NCBI RefSeq assembly: GCF_024213195.1
Contig: NZ_JANAVF010000024.1
Location: forward strand, 22,401-86,400
Direction: 5' to 3'
DNA from: Streptomyces sp. TBY4
GTDB lineage: Bacteria > Actinomycetota > Actinomycetes > Streptomycetales > Streptomycetaceae
Length of the DNA stretch: 64,000 nt
The notes below the pieces were generated by a model. It was not told the DNA's origin. It did not search any database and saw nothing but the letters and a program-made list of their open reading frames with translations. Both the position numbers and the translations under genes were made by a program. Numbering within the stretch: the first letter of the stretch is position 1; each line of letters opens with the position of its first letter. Of this stretch, positions 54,688-63,296 are shown piece after piece.

Positions 54688-54855
54688 ATGGCCCAGACCC
54701 AGAAGAACCCGCTCGCCGTCACGACCGGTGTGCTGATCGCCCTCCTGGCCTCGTCCACCGTGCTGTTCGACGGCACGGCGCGGTACGTGGTCATGGGTGT
54801 GCTCGCCGTCGGCGTGCTCTCCTGCGCCCGCGCGCTCCAGCGGTCCCGCGCGTAA
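54688..54855 (+). CDS. Small two-helix membrane protein
   Basis: This 55-aa protein has two hydrophobic stretches (VTTGVLIALLASSTVLF and YVVMGVLAVGVLSCA) and a basic C-terminus. ATG 54688 follows GAAGGAGCC. It is widespread in type but not in recognisable function; it may be a small integral protein. Confidence 0.72.
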   Translation: MAQTQKNPLAVTTGVLIALLASSTVLFDGTARYVVMGVLAVGVLSCARALQRSRA

Positions 54856-54910
54856 CCGTGGCCGTCTTAGCCGCCTTAGCGGTATTGGCCGTCTCAGGGC
54901 CCGTTCCGAC

Positions 54911-54979
54911 CGGAGTCCGCGCAGGGGGAGCACCTCCGGCGCGGACTCCGTGCTTACCGGGCGGCCGCCGCGGCCGCCC
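54911..54979. terminator. Paired hairpins between convergent genes
   Basis: A 12-bp stem CGGAGTCCGCGC (54911-54922) pairs with GCGCGGACTCCG (54939-54950). It is followed by GGGCGGCCGC / GCGGCCGCCC (54959-54979) next to the minus-strand regulator's stop. Confidence 0.72.
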
Positions 54980-54982
54980 CCC

Positions 54983-55999
54983 TCAGATCCAGCCGCGCTC
55001 CCGCGCGAGCAGCGCCGCGTGGAACCGGTTCGACGCGTCGAGCCGGTGCATCAGCGTCGCCACGTACTTGCGGTACGTCCGCACCGAGATCCCCACGTCC
55101 CGCGCCCCGTTCTCGTCCTTGTCGGCCGTGCACAGCGACTCCAGGATCCGGCGCTCCAGTTCCGTCGGGCGCTCGCCCTCTGCCGCCGGCCCCTCCTCGT
55201 CCGCCGCGGCCGGTATCTCCTGCGCCTGTCCCCACATCCGGTCGAAGAGGGACACCAGGGTGGTCACCAGGCCCGGTTCACGGGTCAGCAGGGCGCCCCG
55301 CTTGCTGTCGGAGGGGTCGATCGGGGTCAGCGCCGCCGCCCGGTCGAAGATGAGGATGCGTTCCAGGTCGAGCCGGGACACCCGTACCTCCGCCCCCTTG
55401 CCGGCCATCTCCCGCAGGTACGCCATCGTGCCCGGATCGTCCAGCGCCGCCGCCCCGAACAGGCTGCGCATCCGGATCCCGCGCCGCAGGATGCGGGCGT
55501 CGGCGGGTCTGGAGGTCTCGATGATCTCGGGCCGCATCACCCCCGAGGGCCAGGTGGTCATCGACTCCGAGCGGGTGAAGAAGGTCAGCTCGTCGATGGC
55601 GGCCCGCACCTGTTCGATGCCCATCAGCCGTTCCATGGAAGGCCGGTCGGCCCCCGCGATCGCGTCCGAGGTCGTGGCCGCGTCCCGTTCCGCGAGCAGC
55701 GAGGCCACGATCGCGTCGGCCGCGGCCTTGGTCTCCAGCTCCTGCCGGATCCGGGAGATCCGGGCGTCGATCAGGTGCTGCACCGCCTTGGCGGGACTGA
55801 CCGGGCGCAGCAGCCCCTCGGTCATCGCGGCGAGCCCGAGTGCGGTGGCCCGCTGCCGCAGGACGCGTACCGCTTCCTCGTCCAGATCGGCGTGCCGCAC
55901 GAGCTGTTCGGGATCTGCGCCGCCGCTCCTGAGCAGGACGCGGTAGAAGCGTTCGTCCTCCGGATCGATATCGAGAAACGCCAGATCCGCATCCCCCAT
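54983..55999 (-). CDS. LuxR-type HTH regulator with TrmB-like N-terminus
   Basis: This 338-aa protein lacks a receiver domain. It has an N-terminal region with a wHTH-like part (ADLDEEAVRVLRQRATALG), a central effector-like region, and a C-terminal LuxR HTH of the type TELERRILESLCTADKDENG...SVRTYRKYVATLMHRL. ATG 55999 is preferred, behind GGGGGAA. It is divergent from the small secreted peptide and near the RiPP operon, so it is the likely cluster regulator, though its effector is unknown. Confidence 0.82.
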   Translation of the reverse strand: MGDADLAFLDIDPEDERFYRVLLRSGGADPEQLVRHADLDEEAVRVLRQRATALGLAAMTEGLLRPVSPAKAVQHLIDARISRIRQELETKAAADAIVASLLAERDAATTSDAIAGADRPSMERLMGIEQVRAAIDELTFFTRSESMTTWPSGVMRPEIIETSRPADARILRRGIRMRSLFGAAALDDPGTMAYLREMAGKGAEVRVSRLDLERILIFDRAAALTPIDPSDSKRGALLTREPGLVTTLVSLFDRMWGQAQEIPAAADEEGPAAEGERPTELERRILESLCTADKDENGARDVGISVRTYRKYVATLMHRLDASNRFHAALLARERGWI

Positions 56000-56298
56000 G
56001 GATTCCCCCAACGCCGTGGCCGGTCATTACCCGGCCTAGATCTACCGGTTACCCCGGGTCAAGGCTACGGCAATGATCCATTCCGCTTCCGTCTCCCCTT
56101 ACGGAAGGAGGCCGCCGGCGGTGCAGTAAGTGACCTCCGGGAACGCAGCAAGCTGCGCGTACGAGCCCTCGAACGCGGGCTTTGCGAACGGCAGAGTTGT
56201 GGTCACAAGGAGCCGCCGGGAAAACAACCGGAGGCCACCGGAACCGGGACCCGAAAGGGCCGGGTCCGGGACGGACCGCAAATCGAGGGGGAACCACC
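56000..56298. other. 299-bp intergenic region, divergent promoters
   Basis: This region separates the LuxR-type regulator (minus) and the secreted peptide gene (plus). It is moderately AT-richer, with a short GACCGGTCATTACCCGG-style region and CTACCGGTTACC near 56042. No convincing operator or gene is identified. Confidence 0.4.
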
Positions 56299-56493
56299 AT
56301 GATGAAGCGCCTCAGCGTCACTCTCGCCGCCGCCGTACTCATCGGCCTGGCGGGTGCCGGCACCGCGAACGCCGACACCCCGGCCCCGCTTCCCTCCCCC
56401 GGTACCCAGGTCTGCGTCCCGATTCCGGCCGGTCTCCCGCTCCCCGGCGTCTGCGTGATCATCCCGGGCCGCGACACCCACAACTGGGACTAG
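56299..56493 (+). CDS. Small secreted peptide with two cysteines
   Basis: This 64-aa protein has a clear Sec signal (MMKRLSVTLAAAVLIG, cleavage after ANA). The mature part of about 39 aa starts DTPAPLPSP, is Pro-rich and contains two Cys (GTQVCVPIPAG and PGVCVIIPG) that could form a disulfide. It ends DTHNWD. No known domain. It lies between the regulator and the oxidoreductase at the edge of the RiPP locus. Confidence 0.75.
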   Translation: MMKRLSVTLAAAVLIGLAGAGTANADTPAPLPSPGTQVCVPIPAGLPLPGVCVIIPGRDTHNWD

Positions 56494-56691
56494 CAGCCGC
56501 TCCCGCAGGGGCCTTCGGAGAGAAGAGACCGACAAATGATCTCCGCGCCGGAATTACCCGGCGGCCCGGTCCCCGCGATATTCGATCTTCCTCGGCTCTT
56601 CCCCGCCCTTCTGATCCCCGCCCTCCTCCGATCCTGACCATCCGGCTTCCGGAAACGAACTTCCGGACCGAGCACAAGGAGAGAAAGTCCG

Positions 56692-57678
56692 ATGACCGCC
56701 TACTCGGTGCTCGTCCCCTTCGTTCCGAGCCGCCCCGAGCAGCTCCTGCCCTTCGCCGGGCTCGTCCACTGGACCGGGGCCGAACGCCTCTGGCAGGGAC
56801 AGAGCCTGGTCACCGAGACCCACCAGGCCTTCGCCCACGCCGCCGGCGCCGGATTCCGGGTCCCCGTCGGACTCGGAGTGACCCTGATGCCCCTGCGCCA
56901 CCCCACGGAGGCCGCCCTCCAGGCCCGTTCCCTCGCGCTGATGACGGGTCAGCCGGTCCTCGCCGGCTACGGACCGGGAGCCCCCGCGGTGCAGAAGGCC
57001 CTGCTCGGAGCCCCGTACCGGAGCCCGCTCACCGCCGCCCGGGAGTACCTGAGCGCCGTACGCGCCGCCCTCGACGGCACGGACGCGGTCCTGGACGGGG
57101 AGTACCTGCACCAGGAGGCGCTGCTGCCGCCGGTGCCCGGACCGCCCGTAGAGATCGGGCTCGGGGTCCTGCGCCCCGGCATGGCGAGGCTGGCGGGCGA
57201 GGTGGCCGACGCGGCGATCTGCTGGCTGACCCCGGCCCGCTACCTGGCCGACACGATCGTGCCCGAGGTGCGCAAGAGCGCCGAGAGCGCGGACCGGCCG
57301 GCGCCCAAGGTGGTGGCCATGGTGCCGATCGCCCTGGCGGCGCCCGACCGGGACCCCGTACGCCTCGCCCTCGCCTCCAACCGGCACCACCTGAAGGCGC
57401 CGCACTACCAGGACATGCTCCGGCGCGGCGGTGTCGAACTCCCCGCCGCCACCGGTGCGGAGGCGGACGACGAGCGTGCGCGGGGCGCGGCCCTGGTCGC
57501 CGGCGACGCCTTCCTCTACGGGGAGCCCGCCGAACTCCTCGCGAAACTGGAGGCCTTCCGCGAGGCGGGCGTGGACGAGATCGTCCTCAACGTCACGGGA
57601 GTGGCCCAGCTGTACGGCGCCCAGGTCGCGAGCCGTGAACTGCGCTCGCTGCTCACGCTCCTGGGGCTGGCCTCCTGA
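56692..57678 (+). CDS. Luciferase-like (LLM-class) flavin/F420-dependent oxidoreductase
   Basis: This 328-aa protein has the LLM TIM-barrel pattern: LVTETHQAFAHAAG near the N-terminus, GLGVTLMPLRHPTEAALQARSLA and LAGYGPGAPAVQ in the barrel, and a late AGVDEIVLNVTG strand. It may use F420 or FMNH2. It stands about 160 bp before the RiPP recognition gene and so could add an oxidative step to the peptide pathway; I am not aware of it being an obligatory daptide enzyme. Confidence 0.82.
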   Translation: MTAYSVLVPFVPSRPEQLLPFAGLVHWTGAERLWQGQSLVTETHQAFAHAAGAGFRVPVGLGVTLMPLRHPTEAALQARSLALMTGQPVLAGYGPGAPAVQKALLGAPYRSPLTAAREYLSAVRAALDGTDAVLDGEYLHQEALLPPVPGPPVEIGLGVLRPGMARLAGEVADAAICWLTPARYLADTIVPEVRKSAESADRPAPKVVAMVPIALAAPDRDPVRLALASNRHHLKAPHYQDMLRRGGVELPAATGAEADDERARGAALVAGDAFLYGEPAELLAKLEAFREAGVDEIVLNVTGVAQLYGAQVASRELRSLLTLLGLAS

Positions 57679-57839
57679 CCGGAGGCGTCCCGGACCCTCC
57701 GCCCGCAGCTCCGTACCGCAGCTCGCTCCGGCCCCCGCAGCTCCGTACGCCCTGACTTCCGGCCGCCCTCGGCCGATCCCCTCCAGCTCCGCGTCATCAG
57801 GCGCCCGCGTCCACCCACGCACTCACGTTAGGCATGTTC

Positions 57840-58922
57840 ATGACACTCACTTCCGTCAAGGCCCACGCCTTGCAGTGGGGCACCGGACGCCCCCTGGCCG
57901 CACTCGCCCCCCGCCCGCCGTTCACCGCGACGGTCGTCCTGGAGGACGCCGCCCACCTCGACGCCCTCCTCGGCAGCGGAGTGGCCGGACCCGGCACCGT
58001 CGTCCTCGTCCCCGGGGACGAGCCGACCGCCGAGCCCGAGCCGCACGAGGCCACCGGCGCCCAGGTCATCGTCTGGCAGGGCTCCCTCGGCGAACCCGGC
58101 GCGGAGGCCGGCCTGCACCCCGACTTCTACCTCCAGGTCCAGGCGTACTCGATCACGCCCTACCTCTCCGTCCTCGGACCCACCCTGGTCCGCATCGCCG
58201 AGGAAGCCGACTTCCAGGCCTTCCTGGAGGACGCCGACCGGGCCCTGGAGGAAGGCGAGTTCTCCGCCTTCCTGACCCACCCCTCGGTCCAGCTCGCCGA
58301 CCTCGGCGCCCTCGGCGGCAACGGCGACGGCGACGGCCCGGCCCTGCGCCTCTACGTCGCCGCCGACGGAGCCGTCAGCGTCGCCCCCGGAGTCACCCCG
58401 CTCGGCCCCGTCGGCACCCCCGCCGCCGCACTGCACCAGGCCTGGGAGGACTCCGCCGGAGCCCTGGCCGGCGTGCTCGACGAGGACCTGCGCCGCGAGC
58501 AGCTCGCCGCCCGGCCCTGGATCTCCCGCTACCTGGCCGCCGTCGGCGCCATCCGCGAAGCCGTCACCCGGGGTCTCGAACACCCCCGCGTCTCCGGCTT
58601 CGGCGGCCGCCTCGTCCCCGCCCTCGCCGACCACCCCGCACCGCAGGACACCTCCGGCGACAGCCCGGTGCTGCTCTTCACCGCCGAGCAGGCCCTGATC
58701 CACCACCCCGGGGACCGCCGCACCATCGCCCTCTCCCCGGACGCCGCCCAGGCCGCCGAAGCCCTGCTCGTCACGGGCAGCGCCCAGGCCGCCGCCGACC
58801 ACGCCGACCCGGCCACCGTCGACGCCGTCGCCGCCTACTTCGCCGGCATCGGACTGCCCCTCACCGAGTCCGCCGCACCCCGTACCGCCACCCCCGACGC
58901 CACGGAAGGAGCGACCATCTGA
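57840..58922 (+). CDS. Daptide-type RiPP recognition protein (MpaB-like)
   Basis: This protein of about 360 aa has no obvious enzyme motif; it starts MTLTSVKAHALQWGTG and has a GPTLVRIAEEADFQAFLEDADRA stretch. By position (first of a four-gene operon before short LGLQELEV-type precursors) and character it fits the daptide biosynthesis RiPP recognition protein that binds the leader. ATG 57840 is preferred over 57834 because of ribosome-site spacing. TGATG overlap joins it to the methyltransferase. Confidence 0.75.
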   Translation: MTLTSVKAHALQWGTGRPLAALAPRPPFTATVVLEDAAHLDALLGSGVAGPGTVVLVPGDEPTAEPEPHEATGAQVIVWQGSLGEPGAEAGLHPDFYLQVQAYSITPYLSVLGPTLVRIAEEADFQAFLEDADRALEEGEFSAFLTHPSVQLADLGALGGNGDGDGPALRLYVAADGAVSVAPGVTPLGPVGTPAAALHQAWEDSAGALAGVLDEDLRREQLAARPWISRYLAAVGAIREAVTRGLEHPRVSGFGGRLVPALADHPAPQDTSGDSPVLLFTAEQALIHHPGDRRTIALSPDAAQAAEALLVTGSAQAAADHADPATVDAVAAYFAGIGLPLTESAAPRTATPDATEGATI

Positions 58923-59749
58923 TGGGCGCCATACTGCTCAGCCCCGCCGCCGCGGGCACCGGCCTCACCGGCCGCGCCGCCGAGGCCGTCGCCGAACTCG
59001 GGGACCGCGCCGTCCTGTGCGACCTCTACGACGAGGCCGGCGCCCCCGTCTACCACGACATCGCCGGCACCACCCCGCACGAGGTCCGCGAACTCCTCTC
59101 CGCCCTGCGCCGCGTACCCGGCCCGGTCCTCGACCTCGCCGCCGGCTCCGGCCGGCTGACCTTCCCCTTCCTGGCCCTCGGCCGCGAGGTCACCGCCCTC
59201 GAACTCTCCGGCCACATGATCGGACTGCTCCGGGACCGGCTCGCCGCCACCCCGGCCTCCCTCCAGGGCCGCTGCACCCCCGTCCAGGCCGACATGAGCG
59301 ACTTCTCGCTCGGCCGCCGCTTCGGCGCCGTCGTCCTCGGCACCACCTCCATCTCCCTCCTCCCGGCGGAGGCCCGCCCCGGCCTCTACCGCTGCGTACG
59401 GGAACACCTGGCGCCCGGCGGCAGGTTCCTGCTCACCACCGTCGAGGTGGACGCCGCCGACGACGGCAGCGACGAGAGCGAGATCCTCGCCCCCGGCGAG
59501 ATCACCGGCCGCTCCTACCGGATGATCGAACAGTGGACCTCGGGCAACAGCTCCCGCACGGTCACCGTCATCCCCGCGGACCCGCCGGCCGAAGGCCCCG
59601 TCCACGTCGCCACCACCACCATCGGCGTGATGCCCGCACCGCTGCTGGTCGCCGAGCTCGAAGCCGCCGGCTTCGCCCTCCGCTCCACCACGCCCATCCC
59701 CGGCGGCGGCCGCCACCACGACGTCCTCCTGGAAGCCGAGGCCCTGTGA
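58922..59749 (+). CDS. Daptide-type SAM methyltransferase (MpaM-like)
   Basis: This 275-aa class I methyltransferase has motif I PVLDLAAGSGRLTFPFLALG and LELSGHMIGLLRDRL, then a motif II region (FGAVVLGTTSISLLPAEARP). In daptides such an enzyme dimethylates the new C-terminal amine. Both ends have TGATG overlaps, coupling it to the recognition protein and the aminotransferase. Confidence 0.85.
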   Translation: MGAILLSPAAAGTGLTGRAAEAVAELGDRAVLCDLYDEAGAPVYHDIAGTTPHEVRELLSALRRVPGPVLDLAAGSGRLTFPFLALGREVTALELSGHMIGLLRDRLAATPASLQGRCTPVQADMSDFSLGRRFGAVVLGTTSISLLPAEARPGLYRCVREHLAPGGRFLLTTVEVDAADDGSDESEILAPGEITGRSYRMIEQWTSGNSSRTVTVIPADPPAEGPVHVATTTIGVMPAPLLVAELEAAGFALRSTTPIPGGGRHHDVLLEAEAL

Positions 59750-61056
59750 TGACCACCGCCCTGCCCGCCCTGACCGGACGGGACGACGAGACCCCCGACC
59801 ACGGCCACCCGGCCCTGTGGACCTCCCTGCTCCCGCCCTCCGCCCACAACGACGACGCCATCTGCGCCGTCTCCGCCCAGGGGATGTACGTACGGTTCGC
59901 CGACGGCAGCGAACTCCTCGACGGCGACTCGGGCCTGTGGAACGCCAACCTCGGCCACGGCAACCGGCACATCGCCGAGGCCTGCCACCAGGCCCTGCTG
60001 AGCGCCTCGTACCTGAGCGTCTTCCGCTACGAACACCCCTACGCCCGGCAGGCCGCCGAGGCCCTGGTGGAGCTCTGCGGAGCCGACCACTTCGCCCGCG
60101 TCCTCTTCTCCACCTCCGGCGGCGCGGCCAACGACCTGGTCATGAAGACCGCCCGGCACTACCACGCCCTGCGCGGCGCCGAGAAGCGCAAGATCATCGT
60201 GGGGCTGCGCGGCAGCTACCACGGCCTGACCTTCGGCGGCTTCGCCCTCACCGGCGAGAACCTCGGCCAGCAGGTCTACGGGGTCGACCAGCGCCTGGTG
60301 CGCCACGTCACCCCCAACGACCCCGCCGACATCGAGAAGCTGATGCGGGCCCAGGGATCCCAGATCGCCGCCGTCGTCGTCGAACCCGTCCTCGGCAGCG
60401 GCGCCCTCCCCCTCACCGACGAGTACCTCCAGACCCTCTTCCGGCTCCGCGAGGAACACGGGTTCCTGCTCGCCGCCGACGAGGTGGCCACCGGATTCGG
60501 CCGCACCGGATCGATGTTCGCCTCCCAGCTGTGGAGCGAACGCCCCGACCTGCTGGTCACCTCCAAGGGCCTGACCAACGGCACCTGCGCGGCCGCCGCC
60601 GTCATCGTCTCCCGGACCATCGCCGACGCCTTCCGCGAGGCCGACGCCACCCTGACCCACGGCGAGACCCAGGCCGGCACCCCCGTCACCTGCGCCGCGA
60701 TCATCGCCACCATCGAGGAGATGCGCCGCCTCGACGCCGTCTCCCGGGGCCGGCGCGCCGCCGAGACCCTCGGCGCCCACCTGGACCGGCTCGTCGCCGA
60801 ACACCCCCTCTTCGACTCCCACGACGGCCGCGGCCTCTTCCGCTCGCTGCGCATCCTCACCCCCGGGGGCGAACCCCTGCCGCAGGCCCGGGTCCTCGAC
60901 CAGATCGCCGCCATCCGGGCGGCGGGCGCCATCGTCCACGCCGGCTCCCACGGCATCCAGATCATGCCGCCGCTCACCGCGACGGACGCCGAGATCGACG
61001 CCCTCATGGAAGCCGTACGGACCGGAGTCGAAGCCTTCTCCGGAGGGCTGCGGTGA
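59749..61056 (+). CDS. Daptide-type class III PLP aminotransferase (MpaD-like)
   Basis: This 435-aa class III aminotransferase has LWNANLGHGNRHIAEAC, STSGGAANDLVMKTAR, RGSYHGLTFGGFAL, LLAADEVATGFGRTG and the PLP lysine in VTSKGLTNG. In daptides the C-terminal ketone left after oxidative decarboxylation of Thr is transaminated to an amine by such an enzyme. TGATG/GTGA overlaps on both sides. Confidence 0.9.
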   Translation: MTTALPALTGRDDETPDHGHPALWTSLLPPSAHNDDAICAVSAQGMYVRFADGSELLDGDSGLWNANLGHGNRHIAEACHQALLSASYLSVFRYEHPYARQAAEALVELCGADHFARVLFSTSGGAANDLVMKTARHYHALRGAEKRKIIVGLRGSYHGLTFGGFALTGENLGQQVYGVDQRLVRHVTPNDPADIEKLMRAQGSQIAAVVVEPVLGSGALPLTDEYLQTLFRLREEHGFLLAADEVATGFGRTGSMFASQLWSERPDLLVTSKGLTNGTCAAAAVIVSRTIADAFREADATLTHGETQAGTPVTCAAIIATIEEMRRLDAVSRGRRAAETLGAHLDRLVAEHPLFDSHDGRGLFRSLRILTPGGEPLPQARVLDQIAAIRAAGAIVHAGSHGIQIMPPLTATDAEIDALMEAVRTGVEAFSGGLR

Positions 61057-62258
61057 ACATCGCCTGGTCCGGATCCACCCGGCTGCTCATCGGCCCCGAG
61101 GGGCTCAGCGACTGGCTGGCGGACTTCGACGACGCCCACCCGGCAGGGGGGAGCCGTCCCGTCACCGCCCTGCTCCTCGACCCGGCCGTCGCGAACTCCC
61201 GCATCACCGCCCTGGTGACCGCGGAACTGGACCGGGCGGGACACACCACCCACACCATCGTCCCCGACGGAGACGGAGGCCCGGACGAGATCCTCGCCCT
61301 GGCCCACGACACTGCCGGCGCCGGACTCGTCGCCGTCATCGGCGGCGGAGCCCTCCTGGACCGCGCCAAGCTCCTGTCCGTGGCCCACGGGGACGAGCGG
61401 GCCCGCGCGGCCCTGCGCACCACCGGCCGCAGCGGACTGCTCACCCTGGACCCGCGCACCCGCCGCACCCGCCCGCTGCTCGCCGTACCCACCACGGTCG
61501 GCACCGGATCCGAACTCAGCCGGGTCGCCTGCCTGCCGCACAACAGCGGCAAACGGCTCGTCATGGGCGACGCCCTCGCCCCCGACGCGGCCCTGCTGGA
61601 CCCGGCCGCCACCGAGACCCTGCCCGGCGAGCTGCTGATCGAAGGAGCCCTCGAAGCGGTCTTCCGCACGGTGGGCCCCTACGTCGGCAACCTCACCGAC
61701 CGCGCCGTCGAGGACGCCCTCGCCCAGACCGCAGCCACCCAGCTGGTCCGCCTCGGCGGAGCACTGGCCCGGCAACTGGCCGACGGACAGGCCCCCGACG
61801 CCACGCTGCGCACCGACCTGGCCCGGCTGAGCGGACTGACCCAGTCCACCTGGCTCTGCTACGGCAGGGACCTGTTCAGCACCGAGGGCTGGATGATCGC
61901 CAACGAACTCTCCAGCGCCCTGGGCATCCGCAAGATGACCGCCGTCGCGGCCATCCTGCCGGCCCTGTGGCGGGCCGTCCTCGCCGGCGACACCCGGCTC
62001 GGCTCCGCCGCCCGCCTGCGGGGGATCTGGGAACTGCTCCGCTCGGCAGACAGCAGCGGCGACCCGCTGCCCGCCGAGCCGGTGGCAGGGATCAGCGCCC
62101 TGATGAACCGCTGGGGCATCGTCCGCGACATCGCCGTCACCCCGCAGCTGCTCGACGCGGTGGCCCGCAGGACCGTACGGGCCTGGGGCGCCGGCCTCCC
62201 GATGCTCGGCGGGCTGCGCGCCGCCGACGTCAACGCCCTGCTCAGCGAAGCGGCCTGA
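61053..62258 (+). CDS. Daptide-type dehydrogenase, Fe-ADH fold with altered metal site
   Basis: This 401-aa protein has the iron-ADH/DHQS-like NAD-binding pattern: VIGGGALLDRAKLL at 96-109 and AVPTTVGTGSELS at about 144-156. In metal-dependent members, D..xH and H..H/PHG ligands follow. Here the corresponding parts read LLIEGALEAVFRT (194-206) and GWMIANELSSALGIRKM (279-295), without the expected histidines. It is the presumed oxidase of the C-terminal Thr side chain (followed by decarboxylation). GTG overlaps the aminotransferase stop. Confidence 0.82.
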   Translation: MNIAWSGSTRLLIGPEGLSDWLADFDDAHPAGGSRPVTALLLDPAVANSRITALVTAELDRAGHTTHTIVPDGDGGPDEILALAHDTAGAGLVAVIGGGALLDRAKLLSVAHGDERARAALRTTGRSGLLTLDPRTRRTRPLLAVPTTVGTGSELSRVACLPHNSGKRLVMGDALAPDAALLDPAATETLPGELLIEGALEAVFRTVGPYVGNLTDRAVEDALAQTAATQLVRLGGALARQLADGQAPDATLRTDLARLSGLTQSTWLCYGRDLFSTEGWMIANELSSALGIRKMTAVAAILPALWRAVLAGDTRLGSAARLRGIWELLRSADSSGDPLPAEPVAGISALMNRWGIVRDIAVTPQLLDAVARRTVRAWGAGLPMLGGLRAADVNALLSEAA

Positions 62259-62346
62259 CCACCTGCGCCGCACCGCACCCACAGACTTCCGCGCCGGCTC
62301 GGCGCGGGGACCGCACCACACCACCTCTCACGGAAGGAAAACCGTC

Positions 62347-62493
62347 ATGGACAACACGTTCGAGAACGTTGCCGCCGATGTGAACCACCTGGAGCTCGGT
62401 CTGCAGGAGCTCGAGGTCATGGAGGCCCCGGGTTGGTGGACGACCGGTGGCGTCGTCGTCGGCATCTCCCTCGTCTCGGTGGTCATGACCTGA
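62347..62493 (+). CDS. Daptide precursor A1
   Basis: This 48-aa peptide begins MDNTFENVAADVNH. Its leader block is LELGLQELEVMEAPG and its core WWTTGGVVVGISLVSVVMT is hydrophobic and helical and ends in Thr, the residue converted in daptides. ATG follows GGAAGG. Core identical to precursor A2. Confidence 0.93.
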   Translation: MDNTFENVAADVNHLELGLQELEVMEAPGWWTTGGVVVGISLVSVVMT

Positions 62494-62507
62494 TCCGACC
62501 CGGATCA
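62491..62507 (+). promoter_or_regulatory. Stop-overlapping hairpin after precursor A1 (repeated after A2)
   Basis: TGATCCGACCCGGATCA forms a 6-bp stem starting at the stop codon. The identical sequence is at 62705-62721 behind A2 but not behind A3 or A4. It may stabilise or punctuate the precursor mRNA. Confidence 0.45.
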
Positions 62508-62560
62508 GTTCCACCGCTCCACCCCCCCTCGTACACCCACACACAGAGAAGGAGTCAGTC

Positions 62561-62707
62561 ATGAACGAGAAGTTCGAGGCCCCCGCGGCCGATGTGAACC
62601 ACCTGGAGCTCGGTCTGCAGGAGCTCGAGGTCATGGAGGCCCCGGGTTGGTGGACCACCGGCGGTGTCGTCGTCGGCATCTCCCTCGTCTCGGTGGTCAT
62701 GACCTGA
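62561..62707 (+). CDS. Daptide precursor A2
   Basis: This 48-aa peptide begins MNEKFEAPAADVNH, with the same leader block LELGLQELEVMEAPG and a core identical to A1, ending VVMT. The nucleotides from codon 10 on are nearly identical to A1 too, indicating a recent tandem duplication. Preceded by GAAGGAG. Confidence 0.93.
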   Translation: MNEKFEAPAADVNHLELGLQELEVMEAPGWWTTGGVVVGISLVSVVMT

Positions 62708-62775
62708 TCCGACCCGGATCAGTTCCACCCGCTTCACCGCACTCACTCACACACCACACACGAAGGAGAACAGCC

Positions 62776-62925
62776 ATGAGCGAGCAGAACTTCGACAACG
62801 CGGCGGTCGTCGCGCAGGACGGCCTGGAGCTGGGCCTGCAGGAGCTCGAGGTCCTCGAGGCCCCCGGTTTCTGGGAGGGCGTGTCCATCGGCATCGCCAT
62901 CTCCACGGTGACCATCGCCACCTGA
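62776..62925 (+). CDS. Daptide precursor A3
   Basis: This 49-aa peptide begins MSEQNFDNAAVVAQDG, with the leader LELGLQELEVLEAPG and a second core type FWEGVSIGIAISTVTIAT, again ending in Thr. Preceded by GAAGGAG. It differs from A4 at only two positions in the leader. Confidence 0.93.
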   Translation: MSEQNFDNAAVVAQDGLELGLQELEVLEAPGFWEGVSIGIAISTVTIAT

Positions 62926-62986
62926 TCCACCCGCTTCACCCGCTTCACCGCACTCACCCACACACCACACACGAAGGAGAACAGCC

Positions 62987-63136
62987 ATGAGCGAGCAGAT
63001 CCTCGACAACGCGGCGGTCGTCGCGCAGGACGGCCTGGAGCTGGGCCTGCAGGAGCTCGAGGTCCTCGAGGCCCCCGGTTTCTGGGAGGGCGTCTCGATC
63101 GGCATCGCCATCTCCACGGTGACCATCGCCACCTGA
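62987..63136 (+). CDS. Daptide precursor A4
   Basis: This 49-aa peptide begins MSEQILDNAAVVAQDG and has the same leader block and the same core as A3 (FWEGVSIG...TIAT). The upstream spacer (CACACACCACACACGAAGGAGAA) also matches that of A3, so gene and leader were duplicated together. Confidence 0.93.
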   Translation: MSEQILDNAAVVAQDGLELGLQELEVLEAPGFWEGVSIGIAISTVTIAT

Positions 63137-63193
63137 TCCCGCCCCGGCACCCCCGCTCGCAACTGAGCGGCGCCTGAAACGGATCGATGCGGA

Positions 63194-63229
63194 CCGGGCC
63201 CGGCCGGGAAACCCCCGGCCGGGGCCCGG
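63194..63229 (+). terminator. Hairpin between precursors and ABC exporter
   Basis: CCGGGCCCGGCCGGG pairs with CCCCCGGCCGGGGCCCGG across AAA with one bulge. Its place after the last precursor suggests partial termination that keeps precursor transcripts in excess over the exporter. Confidence 0.65.
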
Positions 63230-63296
63230 CCCTCGGCACCACCGCTCGACCGAACCACCCACACACCCGGCACACCCCGGAAAGGACGCGGCAGCG

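Noticed and set aside
56299..56493. Secreted two-Cys peptide as a fifth daptide precursor
   Set aside because: It has a Sec signal, no LELGLQELEV leader and ends in Asp rather than Thr.
60276..62324. 682-aa minus-strand open frame opposite the daptide dehydrogenase and aminotransferase
   Set aside because: Low-complexity Gly/Val/Gln composition and no motifs; the plus-strand enzymes explain the region.
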